Translations under genes and position numbers: made by a program
The notes under the pieces: generated by a model
Told to the model about the DNA's origin: nothing
The model's input: the letters and a program-made list of their open reading frames with translations, nothing else
Databases searched by the model: none
Origin: Flaccisagitta enflata
Lineage: Eukaryota; Chaetognatha; Sagittoidea; Aphragmophora
Reading direction: 5' to 3'
DNA: 64,000 nt
Assembly: GCA_965153355.1 (NCBI GenBank)
Contig: OZ231126.1
Span: forward strand, 992,001-1,056,000
Shown here: positions 32,422-44,463 of the stretch, one piece after another
Layout of the letters: each line of letters begins with the position of its first letter
How positions within the stretch are numbered: position 1 is the first letter of the stretch

Positions 32422-32789
32422 AAGGAGAGGAAAAAAAGATCAAGAAGAAGAAGGAGAAGAAGAAGAAGAAGAAGAAGAAGAAGAAGAAGAAGAAGAAGAA
32501 GAAAAGAAGAAGAAGAAAAGAAGAAGAAAAGAAGCAAGACGACAACAACAACAATAACAACAGCAACAACAACAACAACAGCAACAACAGCAGCAGCAGC
32601 AACAACAACAACAGCAGCCGCAACAGCAACAACAACAGCAACAGCAGCAAAACCACATAGCAACAGCAAAAACCGACAACTACAACAACCAACAACAACA
32701 ACAACAACAACAGCAACAACAAGCAACAGCAGCAGCATTAACAGCAGCAGCAACAAGCAACAGCAGCAGCAAACAAAACTGCTCATAAT

Positions 32790-32838
<49 letters not shown>

Positions 32839-33157
32839 GCAACAGCAACAACAACAGCAACAGCACAACAGCAGCAGCAGCAACCACAAGAGCTGCAACA
32901 ACGTCAACCGGTAAATCAGCCGCATGAACATCAACAACAGTGGAAAAATACTGCAGAGGAACATATGAATACCTGGTTCAGTGATCAAAGTGCGCATGGC
33001 CTTTTATCAGGCTGTTGCCCAAAATATATGCAACCAAAACATATTCGACCAAAAACGAAAGGTGTTAGGTTTCGTCATCGTCATCCTCGCTCTCATGTCG
33101 TCGTCATCGTCATCACCATCGTGGTAGACATGATCGTCGTCATCGTTACTTTGTAAT
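32422..33157 (+). repeat. GAA tract then CAA/CAG-rich tract, possibly degenerate polyQ coding
   Basis: GAA repeats to about 32530 pass into mixed CAA/CAG repeats to about 32880. One frame reads mixed-codon polyQ with a Pro, then NHIATAKTDNYNN, more Gln, and Ala/Ser-rich sequence, interrupted by CAA-to-TAA at about 32552. Another frame runs open into PQELQQRQPVNQPHEHQQQW and on to about 33155. Mixed CAG/CAA codons are typical of coding polyQ, but three frames compete and no splice structure was proven. Confidence 0.4.
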
Positions 33158-33159
33158 GA

Positions 33160-34000
33160 CATACGTCGTTTGCGCCACTCGCTCCAGGCGCCAGCCTGAC
33201 GAAGCGATAAATGGATGATTGAGTCGATTCTTTATAGCTTGCAATGGCGCATGATTTTCTGAAAATTATATAAACCAATGTGAAGGAAAAAGAGAATGAA
33301 AAAAAAAGGAGGAAGGGGGAAGAAATAAATGGTTAATGACTTGCAAAGTGCATACGTACAAGCTTGTTTCGATTTACCGCGCGCTCGAGGGTTCCCGAGA
33401 TTAACGCGGTCCTAGATCCCTTGACAGTTGCCGCCATAATTCTCTTTACTCATTTATCAACAATACTGGATCAGATACATGGCACAGTAAACCGTCATCA
33501 TTGGTGCAGACTGCAGAGTCAACAACAGCTAAACCTCTTCGGAGTCGAGAAATGCTCACAAGGGACCGACACTCCGACAGTTAAAATTTGAAGATTGAAA
33601 GCGACTGTCTTAATTTTGACGAGCTTGTCTCTCTCATGGTCCATCTTTTCTCTTATTTCGATGATCTTTTTTTGATCTTTCACTTTCTGGAACAATTGCC
33701 ATCTCAGCCCTCAACCTGCCCCTCCTCCCCTCTTCCCCCAAACCCCCCTACCTATCCGTCTTCCTTCCTACTTCATTTCCTCTTCTTCCAATTCAAAGGG
33801 AACCAACTTTTTTTTATTTCCCACGCTCATCTTTTTCTCTCTCTTTTTTTTCTCACCCGAAAAAGAAAAATATAGGATGAAAATGGTTGGTATCTATCTT
33901 TTCCCGTCGCCCTCATAATAAAATTGAGTCATTCGAGATTCCGATCTGTCTTGGCTTTCGCTCCATTTCTTCCATTCTTTTTTCACTAGCTATTTTGTAT
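33160..34000. other. Unassigned interval
   Basis: Mixed sequence, pyrimidine-rich toward the end, with no recognisable gene. Confidence 0.4.
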
Positions 34001-34009
34001 TCTTCTTCT

Positions 34010-34215
34010 TTTTTTTCTTCTTCTTCTTCTTCTTCTTCTTCTTCTTCTTCTTCTTCTTCTTCTTTTTCTTCTTCTTCTTCTTCTTCTTCTTCTTCTTCTT
34101 CTTCTTCTTCTTCTTCTTCTTCTTCTTCTTCTTCTTCTTCATCTTCTTCTCCTTCTTCTTCTTCTTCTTCTTCTTCTTCTTCTTCTTCTTCTTCTTCTTC
34201 TTCTTCTTCTTCTTC
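34010..34215 (+). repeat. (TTC)n tract
   Basis: About 200 bp of TTC with a few TTT, ATC and CTCC interruptions. Same trinucleotide class as the 51.4-52.9 kb GAA tract, opposite strand. Confidence 0.95.
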
Positions 34216-35348
34216 TCTATTCTTTTTTATTCGTTTTTTTTTCCTCCCCCTCATTTCACACTTTTTTCTTCGGCTTCAATAATTTCTTTCCCTTTTTTCG
34301 GGTTGGAAAGTGAACTGAATCACCCCCAAAAGAAGGGGGGGGGGAAGTCGATGGGTAATGTGGAAGAATGGGCGGATGTTTTATGTAGAAAAATGTGGTG
34401 GAACGGGGTTGTAAGGAGTTGAAAGGAGGAAGAGAGTAGTGGTGAAATCAGAGAAATGAATACTAGGGGGAATAGAGAAAGTAAAGATGAAGGACATGTT
34501 AGACTTAAGGGAAATAATGGAATGGGGGAAGAAACAAAGGAAACGGAAATGGATTGGGAGATAAGGGGAATGGAAATGAATTAGGGCAAAAAAAGACGAG
34601 ATGCAAATGAGTATGAATTAGAGGAAACAAAAGAATGAATGGAAAGGAGATGAAAGCTGCGGTGAGAGAAAAGAAAAAAAGGAGGACTACTTGTCGAATG
34701 ATAAGGAATGGCACAAGTAGTACTAGTCAACTAGAATAGATGAATAACAAGTAACAGTTAACAAGTCGCTTGATTGTAAGACGAAGGCGCTGTGGAATCT
34801 TAACAATCACGTTCATATCAAAATGAAACTAGCTCTCTTACAGACAAGTGTCTTCCATGTGCAAAATGATATTAGGTAATAATTGTTGTTAGATCATTTC
34901 GTCTCAAGAGAAAATGAAAAGACTATCCATTTAGGTCTTTCAAGTTTATTAAAGCGTCACCAATCACTCTAAATCGGGCCAATTGAATGGGAGTCGCCTT
35001 TGCATTGGTTTATAATTGATTGTAATGGAACGATCGGACATTTTGAAATTGACACTCATATGAACGCATGCTGAATTTCTTCTTAAGTCCAATACAAAGA
35101 TGAATAAAGATGATAAACAAGATGAGGTCTAGGAGGGGGTCTAGCAGATGTCGCGTCTGTCGGTCGTTTTGTCATTGAAGATTCGTTGAACGAACCAGCC
35201 TTTTTGGCCTGCATGGCCTTGTTACTTATCGCTTATTCCTATTCATGGCAAAGAAACTGATTGTCGAGAGCTTCACGTTGATGAATCTCATTTACTAAAA
35301 AAAGAAAGAAAATGTCAGAAATGCCGGAAGTTGAATAAAACGCAGAAA

Positions 35349-35388
<40 letters not shown>

Positions 35389-36230
35389 GGGGCTTTAAAA
35401 GCAGTTCAAAAGATGGTATTTGATTACTTCAACGCTATTTTACACTATTTTGACCATTAGTGTATCATATACCATATACCAAAAGATCATACCATTATCT
35501 ACGCTCTATGGGGCAGAAAATGAAATGATTCTTTGGCCGTGGGTGGGGAAGGAAATCAAAGACCAGGGGCCAGGGGGGGATCAAAAGCCACTCAACTTAA
35601 TTTACCTCTGTTGTTTCTTCGTGATTCTATTTGGGGAACGCGTGGAACGCTACTATCTAGGAAAAAAGTTTGGAAACACTTAGGGTTGACCGTATGTTGT
35701 CACCCTCCTGTGCTCAAAATTTATGTAACTGATTGTTTTTGGTTATTTTTATAATTAGAACAAAAGAGAAAAACAATCTTCATTCTAATTTAGGGATGGC
35801 AAGTTTGGTTTGTTTATCACAACTAAGAGATGGTTATGGTAAAAATGGTAGATTTTGGTCAGTTTTGTTTGTATGGGCAATTGGGCTACTTCCCTTTGGA
35901 ACTCTGACTAAAAATCCATGGCAATGAAAAGGCGAAGCGATGAGTCTTTTAATCTTTAAATGATCTTTAAATGATCTCTAAATGATCTTAAAATGAGTCA
36001 TTAGATCTTGAATGATGGCGAAGAATTCTGATAATGTTTTCTTTTGGGAAGAAGAAGTCCATTGGGAAGAGAGAAGTCGAGGATGACGAGGAGGGAGGAT
36101 GAGGAGGACGAGGAATCGAGGAGAGAGGAGGAGGATGATGAGGAAGACGAGTCTTTGGAGCGACCCCAAAAATAACGAATTTAGCGAGATTTCCTGTAGA
36201 TGGATAAGAGGATAAACAAAATACGGCGCA
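34216..36230. other. Unassigned interval, no gene recognised
   Basis: About 2 kb of largely unique sequence with a short (GA)n at 35357-35385. Small open frames (for example 35420-35683) show no domain signature. Confidence 0.45.
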
Positions 36231-36235
36231 ATTAC

Positions 36236-36345
36236 GAACACATACATACATACATACATACATACATACATACATACATACATACATACTTACATACTTA
36301 CATATATATATATGTACTTACATATATAGTATATATATATCATAT
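36236..36345 (+). repeat. (CATA)n tract with TA-rich end
   Basis: About 14 ACAT units, then TACTTACATATATA sequence. Confidence 0.95.
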
Positions 36346-36897
36346 TTGTACATATTGTGTTGCTTATATGCTAACAAAAAGAATATCGAAAAGGGCCTTT
36401 TGTTTTTCTAAAATGCTCACAGAGTTCTCTTCACATCTTCTCAATTCATGTAAGCCTTTCATCGCCTCGATTCCGTAGCTGCAAGGGCGTGACGTCATGA
36501 ACCCATAATGTTTTCCCCTTAGTTAAGATTAATGCTTTGTTGGAAAGATGTCAGCAATGTTTTTTGGAGAAAATATAAAAAAAACTACTTTTCTTTGTAT
36601 TGATACATGAGTAAATCGGTCAGGCTATGTGATGTTTTTCCTGAGTTCATGAACGTATAATTGCCAGTCCTTGCGAGGAGAGCTCTGATTGGTTAAGGTG
36701 GCACGTCAGGTGATCGCTGATTGGCTGGCATAACATGTCCTGAAAAGACCGAAGTCTAACATGATATGCTAAGCCGGATCAACAAGGCGCGGGGCCCTAA
36801 GCTAGGCTAGGGGTGCGGGGCCCCCTAACCCCCCTTCTTTACCCTCCCTCTTTGCCCCCCCCTTTACCAAATAACGCAAAATCAGTTGATTAAAATT
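36346..36897. other. Mostly unassigned; GC-rich hAT-associated segment at 36780-36870
   Basis: The segment GGCGCGGGGCCCTAAGCTAG at 36788, set in otherwise AT-rich DNA, recurs near 41540-41560. GCCGGATCAAC (36773) is inverted at about 41581. It may be the subterminal region of the hAT element whose transposase relic lies next to it. Confidence 0.4.
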
Positions 36898-37237
36898 TCA
36901 TCTAGCATGCGGAACTTTCTGTCTGCCTAAAAGTGACATGTTTAAAGAACTTAAAATAAATGAAACAACAAAATATGACATTTCCATTACAGTTAAGCAT
37001 ATCACCGTGGAAATCTTTAAAGCAAATATTCCTGCAAATTTTGCGATTATGTCATCAACATCAATTCTTCGTAAAAGTTCATGCTCGATAGACAAAAGAG
37101 TAAGATTGTTCAAACGATCTTTGCTGATAAATGTGCGTTTTAGTTTGGAGAAAGATCGTTCACCACTGGAATCGGTTACCATCATGGAAAGGTAGATGTG
37201 AAGATTGGGAAGTGGATTGGATCTCGTTCTGCCTCAA
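36898..37237 (-). pseudogene. hAT transposase C-terminal dimerisation domain relic
   Basis: On the minus strand the frame reads NLHIYLSMMVTDSSGERSF then SKLKRT, RLNNLTLLSIEHELLRRID and VDDIIAKFA. This is the hAT-family C-terminal dimerisation signature (a SGERSFSKLK box, then an RLNNLALLSIE box and a DDII-FA box), as in ZMYM-type hAT transposases. Only about 110 residues remain, upstream a stop closes the frame near 37238, and no catalytic domain was found. It is therefore a 5'-truncated relic or the last exon of a longer broken element. The open frame on the plus strand here is its shadow. Confidence 0.8.
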
Positions 37238-37259
37238 AAATATGTGATACTGATATTCT

Positions 37260-37348
37260 CGACTTTTTTTATCTTTTTTTCTCTTTCTTTCTTTCTTTTC
37301 CTTTTTTTCTTTCTTTCTTTCTTTTTCTTTCTTTCTTTCTCTTTTTGG
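37260..37348 (+). repeat. (CTTT)n tract and MITE target site
   Basis: CTTT repeats end in CTTTTTGG (37341-37348), the left copy of the 8 bp duplication that flanks the next element. Confidence 0.85.
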
Positions 37349-40300
37349 CAGGGGTGTATATAGTTGAGCGGCTTTGGATTTTATTACCCCCCCTGCCTTT
37401 GATTTTCGAGATATATCGTGAGCGATTTACCCTGCGTTAATTAACGGCACTTTAACGCCTCTAATTAACAAAATTGTTAATAAAAGGCAAGTACCATTAG
37501 ATTAACATTAGTTTTTCTGCTGTTAATTAACATACTTAAAAAGCAGTTGTTAATTAACTTACTATAGGTACGAAGTCAACTAAAACATTTTTATTTTGAA
37601 AATTGCTAGTAGGTGCTGATAGTTGTTAATTATCCAGTGCCTATATGCTGTTAGTTAACATGCTGTTTTGATGTTAATTAACACCCCATTTCAAACGTTA
37701 ATTAACACAAAAAAATATAGATTATTAACAAATTGTTAAAAATATACCATTTTTTTGTTAATTAAGTTGGAATGTAATGTTAATTAACATGGCAACAGTT
37801 GATTAACAAAAAAAATATAGATTATTAACAAATTGATTGTGTACTTATACGCTGCTAATCAATATGCTGTTTTTGATGTTAATTAACACCACATTTCAAC
37901 TGTTAATTAACCCCAAAAAATAAAGATTGTTAAAAATATTCAATTTTTCTGAGTTAGTTGATGGGAGAAATGTGGTGTTAATTAACATCAAAAACAGTGT
38001 GTTAATTAACACAGAAAAGATATAGATTATTAACAAATTGATTTTGTACTAACACTCTGTTAATTAACATGCTGTTTTTGATGGTAATTAACACCCAATT
38101 TCATGCGTTAATTAACACAAAAAAAAATATAGATTATTAACAAAATATTAAGAATATACAATTTTTTGGTGTTAATTAACAGGTGAAATGTGGAATTAAT
38201 CAACATCAAAAACAAAGTGTTAATTAAACAGAAAAAATATAGATTATTAACAAATTGATTTTGTACCTATACGCTGTTAATTTACATGTTGTTTTTGATG
38301 TTAATTAACGCCACATTCCATGAGGTAATCAACACCAAAAAAATATAGATTATTAACAAATAGTAAAAAATATACCCTTTTTTTTTTTGTTAATTAACAG
38401 TTGAAATGTGGTGTTAATTAACATAAAAAACAGTGTGTTAATTAACACAGAAAAGATATAGATTATCAACAAATTGATTTTGTAGCTATACGCTGTTAAT
38501 TAGCACCACATTTCATGCGTTAATTAACACCAGAAAAATATAGATTATTAACAAATTGTAAAAAATATACCATTTTTTGGTGTTAATTAACAGTTGAAAT
38601 GTGGTGTTAATTAACATAAAAAACAGTGTGTTAATTAACACCGAAAAAATATAGATTATTAACAAATTGATTTTGTACCTAAACGCTGTTAATTAACATG
38701 CTGTTTTTGGTGTTAACTAACACAGCATTTCACCTGTTAGTTAACACCAAAAAATTGTATATTCTTAATATTTTGTTAATAATCTATATCTTTTTGTGTT
38801 AACGAACGCATGAAATTGGGTGTTAATTAACATAAAAACAGCATGTTAATTAACGGCGTGTTGGTACCAAATCAATTTGTAATAATCTTAATTTTTTCTG
38901 TTTTAATTAATAAGCTGTTTTTGATGGTAATTAACACCCAATTTCATGCGTTAATTAACACAAAAAGATTTAAATTATTAACAAAATATTAACAATATAA
39001 AATTTTTTTGTGTTTATTAACAGGTGAAATACGGTGTTAATTAACATCAAAAACAGCATGTTAATTAACAGCGTTTAGGTACAAAATCAATTTGTTAATA
39101 ATCTATATTTTTTCTCTGTTAATTAACACGCTGTTTTTTATGTTAATTAACACCACATTTCAACTGTTAATCAACACCAAAAAATGGTATATTTTTTACA
39201 ATTTGTTAATAATCTATATTTTTCTGGTGTTAATTACCGCATGAAATGTGGTATTAATCAACATCAAAAACAACATGTAAATTAACAGCGTATAGCTACA
39301 AAATCAATTTATTAATAATCTATATTTTTTTTGTGTAATCAACACGCTGTTTTTCATGGTAATTAACACCACATTTCATGAGTTAATTAACACAAAAAAA
39401 GGGTATATTTTTTACAATTTGTTAATTATCTATATCTTTTTGGTGTTAATTAACTCATGAAATGTGGCGTTAATTAACATAAAAAACAACATGTAAATTA
39501 ACAACGTATAGCTACAAAATCAATTTGTTAATAATCTATATTTTTTCTGTGTAAATTAACACATTGTTTTTTATGTTGATTAACTCCACATTTCACCTGT
39601 TAACACCAAAAAATTGTATATTCTTAATATTTTGTTAATAATCTATATTTTTTTTGTGTTAATTAACGCATGAAATTGGGTGTTAATTACCATCAAAAAC
39701 AGCATGTTAATTAACAGCGTGTAAGTACAAAATCAATTTGTTGATAATCTATATCATTTCTGTGTTAATTAACACGCTGTTTTTGATGTTAATTAACACC
39801 ACATTTCTCCTATTAACTAACACAAAAAAATCGAATATTTTTAACAATTTGTTAATAATCCATATTTTTTTGGGTTAATTAACAGTTGAAATGTGGTGTT
39901 AATTAACATCAAAAACAGCATGTTGATTAACAGCGTATAGGTACAAAATCAATTTGTTAATAATCTATATTTTTTTTGTGTTAATTAACCCGCTGTTTTT
40001 CATGTTAATTAACACCATATTCCAACCGTTAATTAACACCAAAAAATGGTATATTTTTAACAATTTGTTAATAATCTATATTTTTTTTGTGTTAATTAAC
40101 GCCTAAAATGGGGTGTTAATTAACATCAAAAACAGCATGTTAATTAACAGCATATAGGTACCTGATAATTAACAACAACCTTCAGCACCTATTTTCAGTA
40201 ATTTTCTCAAAAATAAAGAAATGTTTTTTTTAGTTAATTTCCTGGTACCTATATAGAGTTAATTAACGGCGTTAAAGTACTGTTAATTACCATGGCCAAA

Positions 40301-40593
40301 ATCAGGGACGATATACCAGTGATTTTCTTCCCCGCGACGCGTTGCGTCGCGTTACAAAATCTTTGTTTTTCTTCCCCTATGAGCTATAAAACAGAATATT
40401 TTAGGTTTAGATAGTGTTAAATTAAGTTGTAGTAATTGTATTTTGCCTTTTGGTACTACCAAAAAGGTTAGATCTTCTAAAATTCTCTCTTTTCTTTTTT
40501 TCAAACTTTTGATTTTCTTCCCCATCTCCAAACCTTTTGATTTTATTCCCCCCCCCCCACCAGGGGGGGAATACTCAACTTGATACACCCCTG
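37349..40593 (+). mobile_element. hAT-like MITE 'CAGGGGTGTAT', split by a nested foldback element
   Basis: The left end is CAGGGGTGTATATAGTTGAG and the right end, complemented, is CAGGGGTGTATCAAGTTGAG (18 of 20 identical). An exact 8 bp TSD CTTTTTGG lies outside (37341-37348 and 40594-40601). CAGGGG-type TIRs with 8 bp TSDs are hAT features. Without the insertion at 37408-40319 the element is about 325 bp and has C/G homopolymer runs near its ends and no coding capacity. Another copy of its right half starts at 63795. Confidence 0.88.
37408..40319 (-). mobile_element. GTTAATTAAC foldback element, copy 2, nested
   Basis: 2912 bp of the same family as 11459-14137 but in opposite orientation. 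It starts GAGATATATCGTGAGCGA and ends GGGACGATATACCAG, which are the inverted ends of copy 1. An exact 8 bp TSD TGATTTTC (37400-37407 and 40320-40327) shows insertion into the MITE. Composite units with TATAGATTATTAACAAATTG recur every 190-220 bp. Forward modules run to about 38720, then a short reverse, a short forward, and reverse to about 40170, the same architecture as copy 1. No coding capacity. Confidence 0.88.
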
Positions 40594-40603
40594 CTTTTTG
40601 GGC

Positions 40604-41475
40604 AGCGGCCGGAGGGCCGTGACCTATGATTCCACATAGGGTAAATTTTCCGGTTTCCGTCCGTCCGTCCGTCCGTCCGTCTGTCTGTCCCCCCCCCCCG
40701 ACCCCAAAAAATAACCTCCTGGGCCTCAAAATAGGCCTTTCAGACCCCCAATCAGGCCTATCAGATCCCAAATCAGAGCTTCCAGACCCTTATCTAGGCC
40801 TCTCAGGACCTCAATCAGGCCTATCAGATCCCAAATCAGGCCTTCCAGACCTCGATTTAGGCCTCTCAGAGCCTCAATCAGGCCTGTCAGACCCAAAATC
40901 AGGCTTTCCAGACCTCAAATTAGGCCTCCTGAATCCTAACCAGGCCCCTAAGAACCCCAATCAGGCCTTTCAGATCTAAAATCAGGCCTTGACAGACCCC
41001 TTTTCAGGCCTTTTGAACCTCTGATCAGGCCATCCTGACCTCAAATCAGGCCTCTCAGACCCTAATTCAGGTATTTCAGTACTTAATTCAGTTCTCTCAG
41101 ATCCAAATCTGGCCTTTCAAACCCAAAATCAGAACTTTGAGACCTCAAACTAGGCCTATCAGACCCACATCAGCCCTTCCCAGCCTACAAACAGGCCTCT
41201 GACCCTGAATAAGACCCAAGATCAGGCCTCTAAGCTTCTGAAACTTCTCCGACCTCAAATCAGGCATCTTAGACCTTAAATCAGGCAACTAAGACCTCAA
41301 ATTAGGCTATTTACACCCAAAATTAGGTATCAAAGATCCAGCAATTGTCCAGCATGGAATCATAGGTCATCGGCCCCTCCAGGGCCGCTGCCCCACTCAT
41401 TATCTAATAGCAAAACAAACTAACATAGGGGCATCGGGTACCGCTGACCATGTAACGCTTTTGCGACTATTTTCT
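40604..41475 (+). mobile_element. Hairpin/ACGG-family element with subterminal inverted repeats and 20-24 bp minisatellite
   Basis: The left segment GCAGCGGCCGGAGGGCCGTG, then ACCTATGATTCCACATAGGG, is mirrored at 41352-41394 (GGAATCATAGGTCATCGGCC, then CCTCCAGGGCCGCTGCCC). Between them lie (GTCC)n, a C-run and about 28 units of an AGGCCTTTCAGACCCCAAATC minisatellite (shown as about 21 bp; unit length varies). It ends GGGTACCGCTGACC and CTTTTGCGACTATTTT. Paired subterminal inverted repeats flanking a microsatellite core resemble DINE-1/HINE organisation. Confidence 0.6.
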
Positions 41476-41505
41476 TTCCCCCTTTTCTTTTTTTCTTTTT
41501 TTTTC

Positions 41506-41600
41506 CAGGGGTGGGTGCTGCAGGCGCGGGGCCCCCCTGAGGCGCGGGGCCCTAAGCTATAGCTTTTTTAGCCTATTGGTTGATCCGGCATAGATGATAT
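41506..41600 (+). mobile_element. Possible hAT terminus, GC-rich
   Basis: CAGGGGTGGGTGCTGCAGGC begins a GC-rich segment containing GCGCGGGGCCCTAAGCTA, shared with 36788. It could be a terminus of the hAT family that supplied the transposase relic. No matching far end or TSD was found. Confidence 0.35.
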
Positions 41601-41904
41601 GTGGGGAATTGTAGCATCCAATAGCATTGCTTTGGAGGGTCTAAGCAGCTAATCAGGAAATCTTAATCAGTATTGAAACTTAACGTCTGTGACTTAACAT
41701 TAAGTAAAACTGAATTTTCTTCAAGAGCTGCTCAAAAACTGTTACCTTACGAGGACATGAGAAATCAGATTTCTCTAGTTGAGGGATGATTTGAGTTGGG
41801 CTTTTCCTATGTGAAATGATTTACGATAGGCTCGATGAGTCATTTGACCCCAGTAAGCACGAGAAATCATGATGGTTTTAAAACACTGATCCTCCCCATA
41901 TATA
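41601..41904. other. Unassigned interval
   Basis: No recognisable feature. Confidence 0.4.
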
Positions 41905-42090
41905 CTCACATACATACTACATACATACATACTTACTTACATACATACTTACTTACATGCATACTTACATACTTACTTACATACTTACTTACATACATAC
42001 ATACTTACATACATACTTACATACTTACTTACAAATTTACAAAAAATACATACTTACATACTTACATACTTACATACTTACTTACTTACA
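41905..42090 (+). repeat. (CATACTTA)n-like tract
   Basis: ACATACTTACTT variants. The Thr/Tyr/Leu/His frames are artefacts. Confidence 0.9.
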
Positions 42091-42960
42091 AATTTACAAA
42101 AAATTTTGTAAAGGTATTTTACAAAATTTTTACAAAATATTAAGAATTTTTACAAAATGTTAAAAAAAGGTAAAAATGTTTATAAAAATATGTTAAAAAA
42201 ATTTTTAATGTTACAAATTTCAAAAAATATTAGAAAATGTTTAAAAATATTCAAGATGTTAGAAATGTTAGAAATGTTAAAAATGTTAGAAACGTTGAAA
42301 ATGTTAAAAATGTTATAAATGTTAAAAATATTAAATATGGTTAATGTTTACAGTGTTTAAAGTGTTTCATGTGACTAAAGTGCTTAAAATGCTTAAAATG
42401 TTTAAAATATCAAAAATGTTACAAATGTTAAAACTGTTGAAAATGTTGGAAATTTTAAAATGGTTTGAAATGTTAAAATATCGAAAATATTGAAAATGTT
42501 AAAAATGGTAAAAATGGTAAAATTGTTAAAAGTTTTTAAAAAGTTTAGAATGTTTAAAGTGTTTAAAATGTTAAAAAATGTATAAAAATGTTTAAATGTT
42601 ATTGATTTTGAAAATGTCAAAAAATGTTTAAAATGTTAAAAAATGTTAAAAAATGTAAAAAAATGTTAAAAATGTTAAAATGTTTAAATTATGTTAAAAA
42701 ATTTTTTAATGTTAGGAATTTCAAAAAATATTAGAAAATGATAAAAAATATTAAAGATGTTAGAAATGTTAAAAACGATAAAAATGTTATAAATATTAAA
42801 TATGTTAGAAATGTTAGAAAGATTAAAAATGTTTAAAGTGTTTAAAATGTTTAAAATTTTTAAAATGTTTAAAATGTTTAAAATGTTTAAAATGTTTAAA
42901 ATGTTTAAAATGTTTAAAATGTTTAAAATGTTTAAAATGTTTAAAATGTTTAAAATGGTA
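42091..42960 (+). repeat. AAAATGTTTAA minisatellite
   Basis: Diverged TTAGAAATGTTAAAAATG-type units become a regular 9 bp TTTAAAATG array at about 42830-42955. Frames encode Phe/Asn/Ile/Leu or Met/Phe/Lys repeats and are not genes. Confidence 0.9.
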
Positions 42961-43029
42961 AAAATGGTAAAGATATTGTGTGTCCCAAAAAAAGTTACAT
43001 TCTGAACCAATAACGAGTGTCCAATAAAA

Positions 43030-43275
43030 AGTTGACAAAATACCCAAAATACCCAAAAATACCCAAAAATACCCAAAAATACCCAAAAAACATAAAAATA
43101 CCCGTAAATACTCAAAAATACTCAAAAGTACCCAAAAATATCTGAAAGTACCCTAAAATACCTTAAATACCTAAAAAAAATTAAGTATCCTAAAGTACCC
43201 TGAAGTACCCTAAAGTACCCTGAAATACCCTAGAGTACCTTAAAATACCTTAAAAAACCTTAAAAAGTCATAATT
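43030..43275 (+). repeat. (ACCCAAAAAT)n minisatellite
   Basis: ATACCCAAAA units drift into TACCCTAAAG units and run into the adjacent hairpin element. Confidence 0.9.
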
Positions 43276-43360
43276 TTAACAATGTGACGGACGGACGGAC
43301 GGACGGACCTACCGACCGACCGACCAACACGGTAAGGTGTAGAGTCGCGTGCACGCGACT
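43276..43360 (-). mobile_element. Hairpin/ACGG element, inverted
   Basis: (GGAC)5, then ACCGACCGACCAACACGG and the perfect palindrome AGTCGCGTGCACGCGACT (43343-43360) followed by AAAAAA. It abuts the ACCCAAAAAT array, as at 6431. Confidence 0.6.
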
Positions 43361-43612
43361 AAAAAAGATGGTAAAACAGACAAAAAGACAGACAGACTGA
43401 TTGCTGGACATTTAAAGCCTAAGGGACGTTAGAGATTGAAATTGACAGATCATTTCCTTCCATGCACCTTAAAAGTGCAAAGGTTAATACATTTTCTCTC
43501 AGAAAAAAAAGGAAGAGAGAGAAGAAAACATACCAACACACTCTGAAAAATAAATGTTCTTGCATGGTAGCAATCTAATGAACAATTCATGAAGAAATCA
43601 AAATTCAGAGTT

Positions 43613-44463
43613 TATGAAAGTTGGACAACGTAACTACTCAAACCCTTACTAGCTTAAGGATGAGAGCCTTTGGAGCTCTCAATGGTGTTTAATCCGGACC
43701 CATCACAACTATCCTTAATAATTTCAAAATCATATCTTAGCTTATACCACAGAACATTCTAACGGGAACTCCCATCAAGACGAAAATTCCATGATTTTCC
43801 GCTGTTTGTGTAATGTGCTGGTGACAAGAAAGAGTATCAGATGAGTGTGCTGAATCGTGTCCCTCTATCCCTCACACCTATCTGATCTTCCCATTGTAAA
43901 AAGCTCATGACACCCACAACTTCCAATCAGTAATCTTCCCACCAAATAGAAAATCCCATCAAATTACTCCATGTCAACCCCTTAACTCTGAAATAAGTAG
44001 CAGTTATACTGAGATTAAGGATCAATATTAACCAAAGGATAATTTAATTACCAAAGGTAACATTGTCAGAAAAACATACCCTTAGAGGTAAGAATCGAGG
44101 ATCAACCATAAAGGGACCGCCGGCATTCCATACCAAGGTACTTATATTTATGAAAGTTGGACAACGTAACTACTCAAACCCTTACTAGCTTAAGGATGAG
44201 AGCCTTTGGAGCTCTCAATGGTGTTTAATCCGGACCCATCACAACTATCCTTAATAATTTCAAAATCATATCTTAGCTTATACCACAGAACATTTGAACG
44301 GGAACTCCCATCAGTACAAAAATTCCATGATTTTCCGCTGTTTGTGTAATGTGCTGGTGACAAGAAAGAGTATCAGATGAGTGTGCTGAATCGTGTCCCT
44401 CGATCCCTCACACCTATCGTATCTTCCCATTGTAAAAAGCTCATGACACCCACAACTTCCAAT
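43613..44463 (+). repeat. ~540 bp satellite, cluster 1 (about 1.6 units)
   Basis: TATGAAAGTTGGACAACGTA through CACCCACAACTTCCAAT occurs at 43613 and 44151, 538 bp apart and almost identical. The unit includes GCCTTTGGAGCTCTCAATGG and ends near ACCGCCGGCATTCCATACCA. A diverged relative forms the cluster at 55073-56165. Confidence 0.85.

Noticed and set aside
36938-37195. Plus-strand frame of 85 codons
   Set aside because: It is the antisense shadow of the hAT transposase relic on the minus strand.
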